Of a stretch of 64,000 nucleotides of DNA, positions 51,205 to 58,891 are shown piece by piece. The DNA lies in contig NZ_JAVIFW010000001.1 of the NCBI RefSeq assembly GCF_031157275.1, forward strand, positions 496,001 to 560,000, in the 5' to 3' direction. Numbering within the stretch: the stretch's first letter is position 1; each line of letters opens with the position of its first letter. Both the position numbers and the translations under genes were made by a program. The notes under the pieces are model-generated. The model did no database searches. It had not been told where the DNA came from and saw nothing but the letters and a program-made list of their open reading frames with translations. The stretch is from Streptomyces sp. LHD-70. GTDB lineage: Bacteria; Actinomycetota; Actinomycetes; Streptomycetales; Streptomycetaceae.

Positions 51205-52413
51205 ATGCCTGTGGCGCTGCTAGCGCTCGCCGTCTCCGCCTTCGGCATCGGCACCACCGAGTTCGTGATGATGGGCCTGCTGCCCAATGTCGCGGACGAC
51301 CTCGGCACCTCCGTGCCCACCGCCGGGTACCTCGTCTCCGCGTACGCGATCGGTGTCGTCGTCGGCGCCCCGCTGCTCACCGCCTTCGGCTCCCGCGTTC
51401 CGCGCAAGAAGATGCTCGTGCTGCTCATGGCGGTCTTCACGATCGGCAACCTGGCCTCCGCGCTCGCCCCCAGCTTCGGCCTGCTCGCCGCGGGCCGGGT
51501 CCTCGCGGGGCTTCCGCACGGCGCGTTCTTCGGCGTCGGCGCGGTCGTCGCCGCGCGGCTCGTACGGGAGGGGCGCGAGGCCCGCGCCGTGGCGACGATG
51601 TTCCTCGGCCTGACCGTCGCCAACATCGTCGGCGTCCCCGCCGCCACGCTGCTCGGCCAGCACCTCGGCTGGCGGGCGACGTTCCTGGTCGTCGCCGTGA
51701 TCGGCCTGCTCGCCATGGCCGCCCTCGCGAAGCTCGTCCCGTACGTGCCGATGGACGCGGGCCAGAACCTGCGGCAGGAGCTGCGCGCGCTCGGTGACCG
51801 GCAGGTGCTGCTCGGGCTGCTCACCGCGGTGTTCGGCTTCGCGGGCGTGTTCGCGGTCTACTCCTACCTGGCCTCGATGACCACCGAGGTCATGAGGATG
51901 TCGGACTCCTCGGTGACGCTCGTCCTCGCCCTGTTCGGCATCGGCATGACGCTCGGCGCGCTTGTCGCGGGACCGCTCACCGACCGGGCCCTGCGGCCCA
52001 CGCTGTACGGATCGCTCGGCGCCCTCGCCCTGGTGCTGCTCGCCTTCGACTACACCGTGCACGTGCGGTGGGCGGCGCTCGTGACCGTCGTCGTGCTCGG
52101 GGCGGTCGGGTTCATGACGACGACGCCGCTGCAGATGCTGGTGATGCGCAAGGCCGCGCACGCCCCGACGCTGGCCTCGGCGTCCAACCACTCGGCGTTC
52201 AACCTCGCCAATGCGGGCGGGGCTTGGGCGGGCGGGGCCGCCATTGCTGCGGGGTGGGGGTGGATGTCGCCGACCCTGGTCGGGGCTGGGCTGGCGGTGG
52301 TGGGGCTTGCGATCGCCGTGCTTGCGGGGCTGTTGGATCGGGGTACGGGGCCGTCTCGGGTTGTTGCCGGGGGTGGGGGCGTGCCGGTGCGGGATCAGGA
52401 GCAGGTGGGCTGA
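51205..52413 (+). CDS. MFS transporter, AraJ/CmlR-like efflux pump
   Basis: A 402-aa 12-helix transporter resembling Streptomyces chloramphenicol-exporters. Landmarks: FGIGTTEFVMMGLLPNVADD in helix 1, a motif A loop reduced to GSRVPRKKM, and GLPHGAFFGVGAVVAARLV near 110. The C-terminus has a 25-residue polar tail. AAAGGG is 9 nt from the ATG, embedded in the leader hairpin. Drug specificity cannot be read from sequence; amphenicols are one possibility. Confidence 0.9.
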   Translation: MPVALLALAVSAFGIGTTEFVMMGLLPNVADDLGTSVPTAGYLVSAYAIGVVVGAPLLTAFGSRVPRKKMLVLLMAVFTIGNLASALAPSFGLLAAGRVLAGLPHGAFFGVGAVVAARLVREGREARAVATMFLGLTVANIVGVPAATLLGQHLGWRATFLVVAVIGLLAMAALAKLVPYVPMDAGQNLRQELRALGDRQVLLGLLTAVFGFAGVFAVYSYLASMTTEVMRMSDSSVTLVLALFGIGMTLGALVAGPLTDRALRPTLYGSLGALALVLLAFDYTVHVRWAALVTVVVLGAVGFMTTTPLQMLVMRKAAHAPTLASASNHSAFNLANAGGAWAGGAAIAAGWGWMSPTLVGAGLAVVGLAIAVLAGLLDRGTGPSRVVAGGGGVPVRDQEQVG

Positions 52414-52421
52414 GGCTTTAT

Positions 52422-52491
52422 CGCCGGAGGGCTCAGAATTGAGCCCCTCCGGCGTTTGAGGAGCGGGGGGCCGGGGGCGGAGCCCCCTGGG
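52422..52491. repeat. Dispersed palindromic element, copy 5
   Basis: CGCCGGAGG-GCTCA and TGAGCCCCTCCGGCG form an imperfect inverted repeat (one base deleted in the left arm), followed by GGAGCGGGGGGCCGGGGGCGG. It fills the whole gap between the convergent MFS and nadE stops and so probably terminates both. Confidence 0.85.
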
Positions 52492-52492
52492 G

Positions 52493-54244
52493 TCAGCCCA
52501 GTTCCCGCCAGCGACTGGTGATCGGAAGACGACGGTCCTTGCCGAACCCCTTCGCCGAGATCTTCGTACCCGGCGGGTACTGCCGCCGCTTGTACTCCGC
52601 ACCGTCGACCAGGCGCAGCACCTTCGCGACGACCTCTTCCTCGTACCCGGCGGAGACGATCTCGTCGGCACCCTTGTCCCGGTCCACGTACAACGCCAGG
52701 ATCCCGTCGAGCACCGGGTAGTCCGGCAGCGAGTCCGTGTCCACCTGGTCCGGGCGGAGTTCGGCGCTCGGGGGCTTGGTGATGGAGTTCTCCGGGATGG
52801 GCGGGGTCTGGCCGCGCTCCTCGGCGGCCCGGTTGCGCCACTCGGCCAGGCGGAAGATCGCCGTCTTGTAGACGTCCTTGATCGGGCCGTACGCCCCCAC
52901 CGAGTCGCCGTACAGCGTCGAATACCCCACCGCCAGCTCGGACTTGTTGCCCGGCGCGAGGACGATGTGGCCCTCCTGGTTGGAGACCGCCATCAGCATC
53001 GTGCCGCGCAGCCGCGACTGCAGGTTCTCCTCGGCGAGACCGGTCAGCCCGAGCGAGCCCATGTACGCGTCGAACATCGGCTCGATGGGCACCGTACGGA
53101 AGTTGAGGCCGGTGCGCCGGGCCAGTTCGGCGGCGTCGCCCTTGGAGTGGTCCGAGCTGTACTTCGAGGGCATCGAGATGCCGTACACGTTCTGCGCGCC
53201 CAGCGCGTCGCAGGCGATCGCGGCCACCAGCGCCGAGTCGATACCGCCGGAGAGGCCGATGAGCACGGACCGGAAGCCGTTCTTCGCGGCGTACGCGCGC
53301 AGGCCCACGACGAGCGCCGAGTAGACCTCCTCGTCGTCGTCGAGCCGCTCCGCGTACCCGCCCGCGAGCTCCGCCTCGTACGCCGGGACCGGCTCCTCGG
53401 AGAGGACGACGTGGTCGATCCGCAGACCGTCGTCCACCACGCCTTGCGGGACGGACCCCGCCGCCGGCAGGTCCAGGTCCAGGACCACGCTGCCCTCCGC
53501 GAACTGCGGGGCGCGCGCGACGACTTCGCCGCTCGCGTCGACCACGATCGAGTCGCCGTCGAAGACCAGCTCGTCCTGCCCGCCGATCATCGCGAGGTAC
53601 GCCGTGGTGCACCCGGCCTCCTGGGCGCGCTTGCGCACCAGTTCAAGGCGAGTGTCGTCCTTGTCCTGCTCGTACGGCGAGGCGTTGATGGAGACCAGGA
53701 GGCCCGCGCCCGCCGAGCGGGTGGCCGGGACGCGGCCGCCGTCCTGCCAGAGGTCCTCGCAGATCGCCAGCGCGACGTCCACGCCGTGCACCCGGATCAC
53801 CGGCATCGTGTCGCCGGGGACGAAGTAGCGGAACTCGTCGAAGACGCCGTAGTTCGGCAGGTGGTGCTTGGCGAAGGTCAGCACGACCTCGCCGCGGTGC
53901 AGCACGGCGGCGGCGTTCTGCGGGGCGCCCGCGGGCTGGCCGTACTTGGGCTGCGCGGTCTCCGAGCGGTCCAGATAGCCGACGATCACCGGCAGTTCGC
54001 CGTGCCCCTCGTCGGCCAGGCGCGCGGCCAGGGCGCGCAGCGCCTGCCGGGACGCCTCGACGAAGGACGGGCGCAGGGCCAGGTCCTCGACGGGGTAGCC
54101 GGTGAGGACCATCTCCGGGAACGCCACGAGGTGGGCGCCCTGTTCGGCGGAGTGCCGGGTCCAGTGCACGATCGCGTCGGCGTTCTGGGCGAGGTCGCCG
54201 ACGGTCGAGTCGATCTGATTCAAGGCGAGGCGTAGTTGAGGCAC
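52493..54244 (-). CDS. nadE: Glutamine-dependent NAD+ synthetase
   Basis: A 583-aa two-domain enzyme converting nicotinic acid adenine dinucleotide to NAD+. The N-terminal nitrilase-type glutaminase has Glu in AFPEMVLTGYP near 44, Lys in TFAKHHLPNYG near 125 and Cys in LAICEDLWQDGG near 161. The synthetase has the PP-loop GLSGGIDSALVA near 315 and SSDHSKGDAAELA near 355. TACACT lies 7 nt before the GTG start, consistent with leaderless mRNA. Compared with M. tuberculosis NadE (679 aa) it is of the shorter class. Confidence 0.96.
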   Translation of the reverse strand: MPQLRLALNQIDSTVGDLAQNADAIVHWTRHSAEQGAHLVAFPEMVLTGYPVEDLALRPSFVEASRQALRALAARLADEGHGELPVIVGYLDRSETAQPKYGQPAGAPQNAAAVLHRGEVVLTFAKHHLPNYGVFDEFRYFVPGDTMPVIRVHGVDVALAICEDLWQDGGRVPATRSAGAGLLVSINASPYEQDKDDTRLELVRKRAQEAGCTTAYLAMIGGQDELVFDGDSIVVDASGEVVARAPQFAEGSVVLDLDLPAAGSVPQGVVDDGLRIDHVVLSEEPVPAYEAELAGGYAERLDDDEEVYSALVVGLRAYAAKNGFRSVLIGLSGGIDSALVAAIACDALGAQNVYGISMPSKYSSDHSKGDAAELARRTGLNFRTVPIEPMFDAYMGSLGLTGLAEENLQSRLRGTMLMAVSNQEGHIVLAPGNKSELAVGYSTLYGDSVGAYGPIKDVYKTAIFRLAEWRNRAAEERGQTPPIPENSITKPPSAELRPDQVDTDSLPDYPVLDGILALYVDRDKGADEIVSAGYEEEVVAKVLRLVDGAEYKRRQYPPGTKISAKGFGKDRRLPITSRWRELG

Positions 54245-54292
54245 GCGGCCCAGTGTAATCGTCAGAGCGACGCGATGTCGTGGGGGAGCGGT

Positions 54293-54351
54293 GTGGGGCG
54301 CCCCACGCCCGCTCGTGCGGGGCGCCCCACGCCCGCTTCTGTGGGGCGCCC
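54293..54351. repeat. 24-bp tandem palindromic repeat, 2.5 units
   Basis: GGGGCGCCCCACGCCCGC repeats at 24-bp intervals from 54295, 54319 and 54343. Each full unit contains the perfect palindrome GTGGGGCGCCCCAC or a near copy. The array sits between the stop of the DUF4190-type gene and the predicted nadE promoter and may form hairpins that end the former transcript. Confidence 0.85.
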
Positions 54352-54361
54352 GTTCAGGGTG

Positions 54362-55216
54362 CTACTTCGCGGGGCCGGTCCAGATGGCGTCCTCGTACTC
54401 CAGGACCTCGGGGCCGACCTCCAGCTGGACTTCCTTCGTGGCGTCCGCCGGCAGGGAGAAGGCGAAGCTGCCCTGGGCCTGCTTGCCCGCGAGGACCTTG
54501 CCGTTGAACGGCTTGGTGGCGTTGCTGCCGTCGAAGACCATCTCGACGTCGGCGCCCTTCGCGTCCCGCAGCGTCGGCAGGGCGGTGGTGACGTCCATCG
54601 TCTTCTTGCCGCCGTTGACGATCGTGATGGTGAACTGCACCGCCACGTTGCCCGCCTTGTGCCCGGCCGCGAACTCGTCGGGGCTGTACGCCTTCGGCTT
54701 GCTCACCGTGACCTTCACGCCGTCGTCGTACGTGTGGGTCGCGCCGAACTTCAGCGGCTCGGCCGAGTCGGACGCCGGGTCGCCGGTGTCCACGTCGCCC
54801 GACGAGTCGTCGCCGGAGCCCGTGCCGGGGTCGGCCGAGGCGGCCCTGTCGACTTCCTTCTGGATCTCGTCGGACACGCTCTGCACGGCCATCACGACGA
54901 CCACCAGCCACACGATCGACACGATGAGCGCGATGCCGCCGAGGATCGCTCCGCTCAGCGCCACACCCTTGTTGGTGGCCAGGCCCTTGCGCGCCTTGGA
55001 GTGGCCCACCAGGCCGAATATCAGGGCCAGGACGCCGAGGACGATGCCGCCCCAGACGGTGAAGAACAGCACCGCGCCGATGATGCCGAGCACGAGGGCG
55101 GTGATGCCGAGACCGTTCTGCGGCTGAGGCGGGACCGGGAACGGCGGCGGAGCCATCGGCTGGCCACCGGGCGGCGGCCCGAAGGGGGACGGGGTGCTGT
55201 TGTTGGGCGCGGTCAT
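54362..55216 (-). CDS. DUF4190/DUF4352-type membrane protein
   Basis: A 284-aa protein. A Pro-rich cytoplasmic start (residues 1-35) is followed by two transmembrane helices with the DUF4190 pattern (ALVLGIIGAVLFFTVWGGIV; GLVGHSKARKG) at about 38-105, an acidic Ser/Asp linker, and an exported immunoglobulin-like DUF4352 domain (TVSKPKAYSPDEF, QFTITIVNGGKKTMDV) from about 155. These exported domains are thought to mediate protein interactions. GAGG precedes the ATG. Confidence 0.88.
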   Translation of the reverse strand: MTAPNNSTPSPFGPPPGGQPMAPPPFPVPPQPQNGLGITALVLGIIGAVLFFTVWGGIVLGVLALIFGLVGHSKARKGLATNKGVALSGAILGGIALIVSIVWLVVVVMAVQSVSDEIQKEVDRAASADPGTGSGDDSSGDVDTGDPASDSAEPLKFGATHTYDDGVKVTVSKPKAYSPDEFAAGHKAGNVAVQFTITIVNGGKKTMDVTTALPTLRDAKGADVEMVFDGSNATKPFNGKVLAGKQAQGSFAFSLPADATKEVQLEVGPEVLEYEDAIWTGPAK

Positions 55217-55360
55217 GTGCTGTCCTCGTGAAGGAGCGGTGAAACAGAGCCCACGACTGGGCCCTGCGCAGGAAGGACTCCCGGACCGCGGCCAAGGTTG
55301 TACGGGCCTGTACGGAGTCTTACGGAATGGGACATGACGCCGTACGGGAGCGCCGCACGC

Positions 55361-55399
55361 ACCTGCCGCACGCACCTGCCGCACGGACCTGCCGCACGG
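55361..55399. repeat. 13-bp tandem repeat, three units
   Basis: ACCTGCCGCACGC, ACCTGCCGCACGG and ACCTGCCGCACGG follow each other without gaps. The array lies next to the broken end of the multicopper-oxidase remnant. Confidence 0.85.
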
Positions 55400-55426
55400 G
55401 GCTCCCGGCCTGGGCCGTCTCCTTCG

Positions 55427-55525
55427 GATCAGGTACGTGAAGTCGGCGCCGGGCTTGATGTCCTGCTGGGTGAGGCCGGGCACGCCGCCCATGTCGTTGC
55501 GCAGCGCGAGGCCGACCTCGCTCAC
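55427..55525 (-). pseudogene. Remnant of a multicopper oxidase gene
   Basis: About 30 codons read GLALRNDMGGVPGLTQQDIK followed by PGADFTYLI. This matches the first cupredoxin domain of bacterial laccases and copper oxidases (WHG..RNDMDGVPGLTQ..I.PG..FTY). The copper ligands on both sides are gone, and tandem repeats follow directly. A deletion remnant. Confidence 0.65.
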
Positions 55526-55622
55526 GCACCCGGGTGAGTCACCACCCCCCGCGCCCTACCCCCACCGGGTATCCCGTACCCGATCGGGTTCCGGCAACCG
55601 GGACCGTAAGCTGCATCCCACT

Positions 55623-56339
55623 ATGTCCAGTCATGAACGACTTCGCCCCCCACGGGACGCTCGCATCGTCGCCGCCCTGCTCGCCCTCGGCGCCGTCGCG
55701 TACACCACCTGGGTCGTCGAGGCCGTCCTCGCCACCGGACTCGATCCGCTACGGACCTACGTCAGCGAACTCGCCGCCGAGAGCCAGCCACTCGGCGGCC
55801 TCTTCCGCGCCGCCGACCTCACCACCGGACTCCTCGTCTGCGCAGGCGCGGCCTGGGCCCTGTTGCGGCTGCGCCCGAACTCCCGGTGGTTCCGGGTCGG
55901 CTGGGCCGGGCTGCTGCTGTTCGGCGCGGCCACGGCGGTCGACTCGCGGCTCCCGCTGAGCTGCACCCCGACCACCGACCCGGACTGTGCGGCGCGCGAG
56001 GCCGCCGGTCTGGTGCCCGCCACCCACACCGCCCACACCATCAGCAGCTCCCTCGCCGTGACGGGCGCGCTCGTCGGCATGGTCGTCCTCACCGCGGCCG
56101 CCCGCCGCCACCGCGCCTGGCCGGCCCTCGCCCGTCTCGGACCCTGGCTCGTCGGACTCGAACTGGCCGTCACCGTCTGGACGTTGAGTGCCATCGCCGC
56201 CTTCCAGTCGGGCCACGGCAGCTGGCTCCTCGGCCTCGGGCAGCGCGCCCAGGTCCTGCTCATCGCGGGCTGGCTGGCGCTCCTCGCGTACGGGCTCACC
56301 CGCAGGGTCGGGGCGCCCAAGGTCCCGGTGAGGTCATGA
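55623..56339 (+). CDS. DUF998 membrane protein
   Basis: A 238-aa polytopic protein with about six transmembrane helices and the DUF998 landmarks RTYVSELAAESQPLGGLFRA near residue 40 and the extracellular loop LSCTPTTDPDCAAREAAG with two Cys near 120-130, followed by HTAHTISSSLA. Function unknown; the family is common in actinobacteria. The stop overlaps the hydrolase start as ATGA, so the two act together or at least are translated together. Confidence 0.85.
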   Translation: MSSHERLRPPRDARIVAALLALGAVAYTTWVVEAVLATGLDPLRTYVSELAAESQPLGGLFRAADLTTGLLVCAGAAWALLRLRPNSRWFRVGWAGLLLFGAATAVDSRLPLSCTPTTDPDCAAREAAGLVPATHTAHTISSSLAVTGALVGMVVLTAAARRHRAWPALARLGPWLVGLELAVTVWTLSAIAAFQSGHGSWLLGLGQRAQVLLIAGWLALLAYGLTRRVGAPKVPVRS

Positions 56340-57172
56340 GCGCCGACCTCCGCGAGGCGTTCCTCCGCATCGAGGGCGTCCCGCACCACGTCCTGGTCGA
56401 AGGCACCGGCCCCGTCTGCGTGCTCTCGGCCGGTCTTGGCATGGCCTGGTACGACTGGGACGCCGTGACCGCGCTGCTCACCCCGTACCGGACCGTCGTC
56501 CGCTTCGACCGCCCCGGGCTCGGGCTCAGCGGGCCCGGACGCGCCGCGCCCACGCTCGCCGCCGAGGCCGACCGCATCCCGCACGTCCTCGACGCCTGCC
56601 GACTCCCGGGTCCCGCCACCCTCGTCGGGCACTCCCTCGCCGGGTTCCACTGCGAGGCCGCCGCGCGCCGCCACCCGGACCGGGTCGCGCGGCTCGTGCT
56701 CGTCGACTCCAGCGTGGAGGAGTACGCCAGGCCCCGCCCCGCGCCCTCCCTGCGCGTCGGTGCCGCGCGCGCGTGCGGGGCGCTCCTCGGCGCGGCCGGT
56801 GTGCCGTACGCGCTCGGGCCCGCGCTGCGCCGCGCTTCGGTGTTCCTCGCCCGGACCGGCGGCGGCGACCCCGCCCCGTACGAGCTGGTGCGGCGCACCT
56901 ACGGGACGAGCCGCTCGCTGCGCGCGCTGCTCGCCGAGCATGCGACGTACGCCGATGTCGCGGCTCAACTCGCGGCGCTGCGGCGGGAGTCGGGGCTGTC
57001 GGCCGGTCTGCCGGTGACCGTGCTCACCGCGGGTACGGACCGGCGCTGGTTGGCGCGGCAACGACGCCTCGCCGAGCTCCTCGACGCCGACCATCGCGTC
57101 TCACCGGAGGCGGGCCACTTGCTGATGCTGGACCGGCCGCACCATGTGGCGGGGGCGGTGCTGGGGGACTGA
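56336..57172 (+). CDS. Alpha/beta hydrolase
   Basis: A 278-aa hydrolase. The oxyanion region is AGLGMAWYDWDAV, the nucleophile Ser is in VGHSLAGFHCE near residues 100-108, the acid is probably Asp in TAGTDRRW near 230 and the His is in PEAGHLLMLDRP near 262. A cap of about 60 residues lies between. Substrate unknown. Translationally coupled to the DUF998 protein. A dispersed palindrome follows the gene. Confidence 0.88.
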   Translation: MSADLREAFLRIEGVPHHVLVEGTGPVCVLSAGLGMAWYDWDAVTALLTPYRTVVRFDRPGLGLSGPGRAAPTLAAEADRIPHVLDACRLPGPATLVGHSLAGFHCEAAARRHPDRVARLVLVDSSVEEYARPRPAPSLRVGAARACGALLGAAGVPYALGPALRRASVFLARTGGGDPAPYELVRRTYGTSRSLRALLAEHATYADVAAQLAALRRESGLSAGLPVTVLTAGTDRRWLARQRRLAELLDADHRVSPEAGHLLMLDRPHHVAGAVLGD

Positions 57173-57204
57173 CCTCAATCTCCCCCAGCTACCGCTGGGA
57201 GGTG

Positions 57205-57315
57205 CCCCCAGAGGGGCTCAAATTTGGGCCCCTCCGGCGATTGAGGAGCGGGGTCCGGGGCGGAGCCCCGAAGCGCCGCAGGCTTTCGGGAAGGGGCGGG
57301 TAGGGGAAGAAGCCC
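57205..57315. repeat. Dispersed palindromic element, copy 6
   Basis: GAGGGGCTCAAATTTGGGCCCC, then TCCGGCGATTGAGGAGCGGG, TCCGGGGCGGAGCCCCGAAG and the right arm CGGGAAGGGGCGGGTAGGGG. It occupies the gap between the convergent hydrolase and DUF305 genes. A variant of the CCCCCAGCT...AGGTGCCCCCA short element (57182-57211) adjoins it. Confidence 0.88.
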
Positions 57316-57325
57316 CCCAGCAACC

Positions 57326-57997
57326 TCAACTCCCCTTCGCGCCCCGCGCCTTGAGCAGATCCGCCATCAGCCGCAGCTCGGACTCCTGGGCCTCGACCAT
57401 CCCCTTCGCCAGGTCCCGCTCCACCCCCGGACGGCACCGGTCGACACAGCCCTCGGCCATGTGCACCCCGCCCTTGTGGTGCGCGGTCATCAGCTGCAGG
57501 AACAGCACCTCGGCCCGCTCGCCCTCCGCCTTCCCCAGGCGGGCGAGTTCGGCCCGGGTCGCCATGCCGGGCATCAACGGCGCGTCGTCCCCGCCCGAAC
57601 CATGGCCGTCGTGCCCGCCCATGCCCATCCACGCCATCGGCGGCTGCGACGACACCTTCGGCAACTCCCACAGGTCCAGCCAGCCGAGCATCATGCCGCG
57701 CTGGTTGGCCTGCGTGTTGGCGATGTCGTACGCGAGCCTGCGGACCTCCTCGTCGTCCGTGCGGTCCCGTACGACGAAGGACATCTCCACCGCCTGCTGG
57801 TGGTGCACCGCCATGTCCCGGGCGAAACCCGCGTCCGCCGAATCCGCGGCCGGACGCTCCTGCGCGGACGGCGCGGACGGCCCGGACTGCAGCGCGGGGT
57901 CGTGGACCGTGCCGTTCGCCAGGGCGGCGGTCACCCCGCCGCCCGCCGCGGCGAGCACCACCGCGGCGCACACTGCCGCCCACCCCGCACGCCTCAC
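57326..57997 (-). CDS. DUF305 exported protein
   Basis: A 223-aa protein with an N-terminal signal or anchor (residues 4-27) and a four-helix ferritin-like DUF305 domain. It carries FARDMAVHHQQAVEMSF near 58 and MTAHHKGGVHMAEGC near 167, the paired HH..MA metal-type motifs, plus a Met/His-rich loop (PPMAWMGMGGHDGHGSGG). The family is often linked to copper resistance, but direct proof is lacking. The GTG start overlaps the DUF3105 stop as GTGA. Confidence 0.88.
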   Translation of the reverse strand: MRRAGWAAVCAAVVLAAAGGGVTAALANGTVHDPALQSGPSAPSAQERPAADSADAGFARDMAVHHQQAVEMSFVVRDRTDDEEVRRLAYDIANTQANQRGMMLGWLDLWELPKVSSQPPMAWMGMGGHDGHGSGGDDAPLMPGMATRAELARLGKAEGERAEVLFLQLMTAHHKGGVHMAEGCVDRCRPGVERDLAKGMVEAQESELRLMADLLKARGAKGS

Positions 57998-58698
57998 TGC
58001 GCGATCCCGCCCTGGCAGGCCGCGCCCGGCTCCGGGGTCTGCTTGCCCTGCACGTACTTGGCGAAGAACGTCTCCACCCGCGGGTCCTTCGCACTGTCCA
58101 CGGTCAGCTGCTTGCCCCAGGCGCTCAGCATCAGCGCGCCCTTCTGCTCGTTCACGGGGCTCATCAGGGAGTACGGCGTCGCCTTCACCTTCGCCTCAAG
58201 CACCTTCAGGTCGGCCGGCTTCGCCTTCGTCCCGTACGTCACCCATACGGCGCCATGTTCGAGGGAGTGCACGGCGTGCTTGTCCGGGATCGGCTTCTCG
58301 TAGACGTCGCCGTTGCAGTTCATCCAGACCTGGTCGTGGTCACCGCCGACCGGAGGCGTCATCGGATAGCTCACGGGCTTCGTGACGTGGTCGCGGCCCA
58401 GCTTCTTCGCTTCCCAGGACCGCTCGCCGTCGATGTTCTTCCCGGCGGCCTCCTCGCGGAGCTTCTCCTGCCGCTTCTGCTCGGCCGCGACCTGGGCCTC
58501 TTCCTTCTTCTTCTCGTCCTGCTCCCGGATGAACAGATACGAGCCGAACCCCACCAGGCCCGCGACGACAGCCGTGCTCGCCACGATCGCGATCGTCCGG
58601 TTGCGGCGCTCCCGCGCCCGCTCGGCCCGGCGCATCGCCTCTATCCGGGCCCTGCGGTCCTGCGAACTCCCCTGCCTGGACGTATTGCTTGAACCCAT
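57994..58698 (-). CDS. DUF3105 membrane-anchored protein
   Basis: A 234-aa protein with a basic N-terminus (residues 1-35), one transmembrane helix (about 36-55), a coiled-coil Glu/Lys/Gln linker and an exported DUF3105 domain. The domain has VWMNCNGDVYEKPI near 130, VHSLEHGAVWVTYG near 148 and a C-terminal Cys (AACQGG); two Cys and conserved His suggest a metal or disulfide. DUF3105 and DUF305 genes are commonly adjacent in actinobacteria and are coupled here, so they likely act in one envelope process, possibly copper handling. Confidence 0.88.
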   Translation of the reverse strand: MGSSNTSRQGSSQDRRARIEAMRRAERARERRNRTIAIVASTAVVAGLVGFGSYLFIREQDEKKKEEAQVAAEQKRQEKLREEAAGKNIDGERSWEAKKLGRDHVTKPVSYPMTPPVGGDHDQVWMNCNGDVYEKPIPDKHAVHSLEHGAVWVTYGTKAKPADLKVLEAKVKATPYSLMSPVNEQKGALMLSAWGKQLTVDSAKDPRVETFFAKYVQGKQTPEPGAACQGGIAQ

Positions 58699-58799
58699 GA
58701 AGGCAACCTCTGCGTTCTTCTGCGAAAAGGTACGGATGACGGGTACGGCGGCCCGCCGATCGTAGTGGCCACCGGGATGTCGCACGCCACAAGGGGCCC

Positions 58800-58815
58800 G
58801 TAATCTGGCGGAAAC
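58800..58815 (+). promoter_or_regulatory. GlnR-type half box upstream of glnA2
   Basis: GTAAT-CTGGCG-GAAAC fits one gTnAc-n6-GaAAC half of the Streptomyces GlnR box; the second half is not evident. It lies 77 bp before the ATG and ten bases before a possible -10 (GATACT). Confidence 0.35.
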
Positions 58816-58891
58816 CCCTGGCCTCGATACTGAAGCCCCTACCGTGCCGGGGCGGTGGTGCACAGACCGTCTGAACTGCAAGGATGTAGCT

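Larger units (their letters stand above)
55217..55622. other. Gene-free stretch with repeats and a gene remnant
   Basis: This 406-bp region between the DUF4190-type gene and the DUF998 gene holds a 13-bp tandem repeat and a multicopper-oxidase remnant, described separately. Nothing else coding was seen. The divergent promoters of the two flanking genes must also lie here but no clear boxes were found. Confidence 0.6.

Noticed and set aside
58800..58815. Full GlnR box upstream of glnA2
   Set aside because: Only one half fits; kept as a low-confidence half site.
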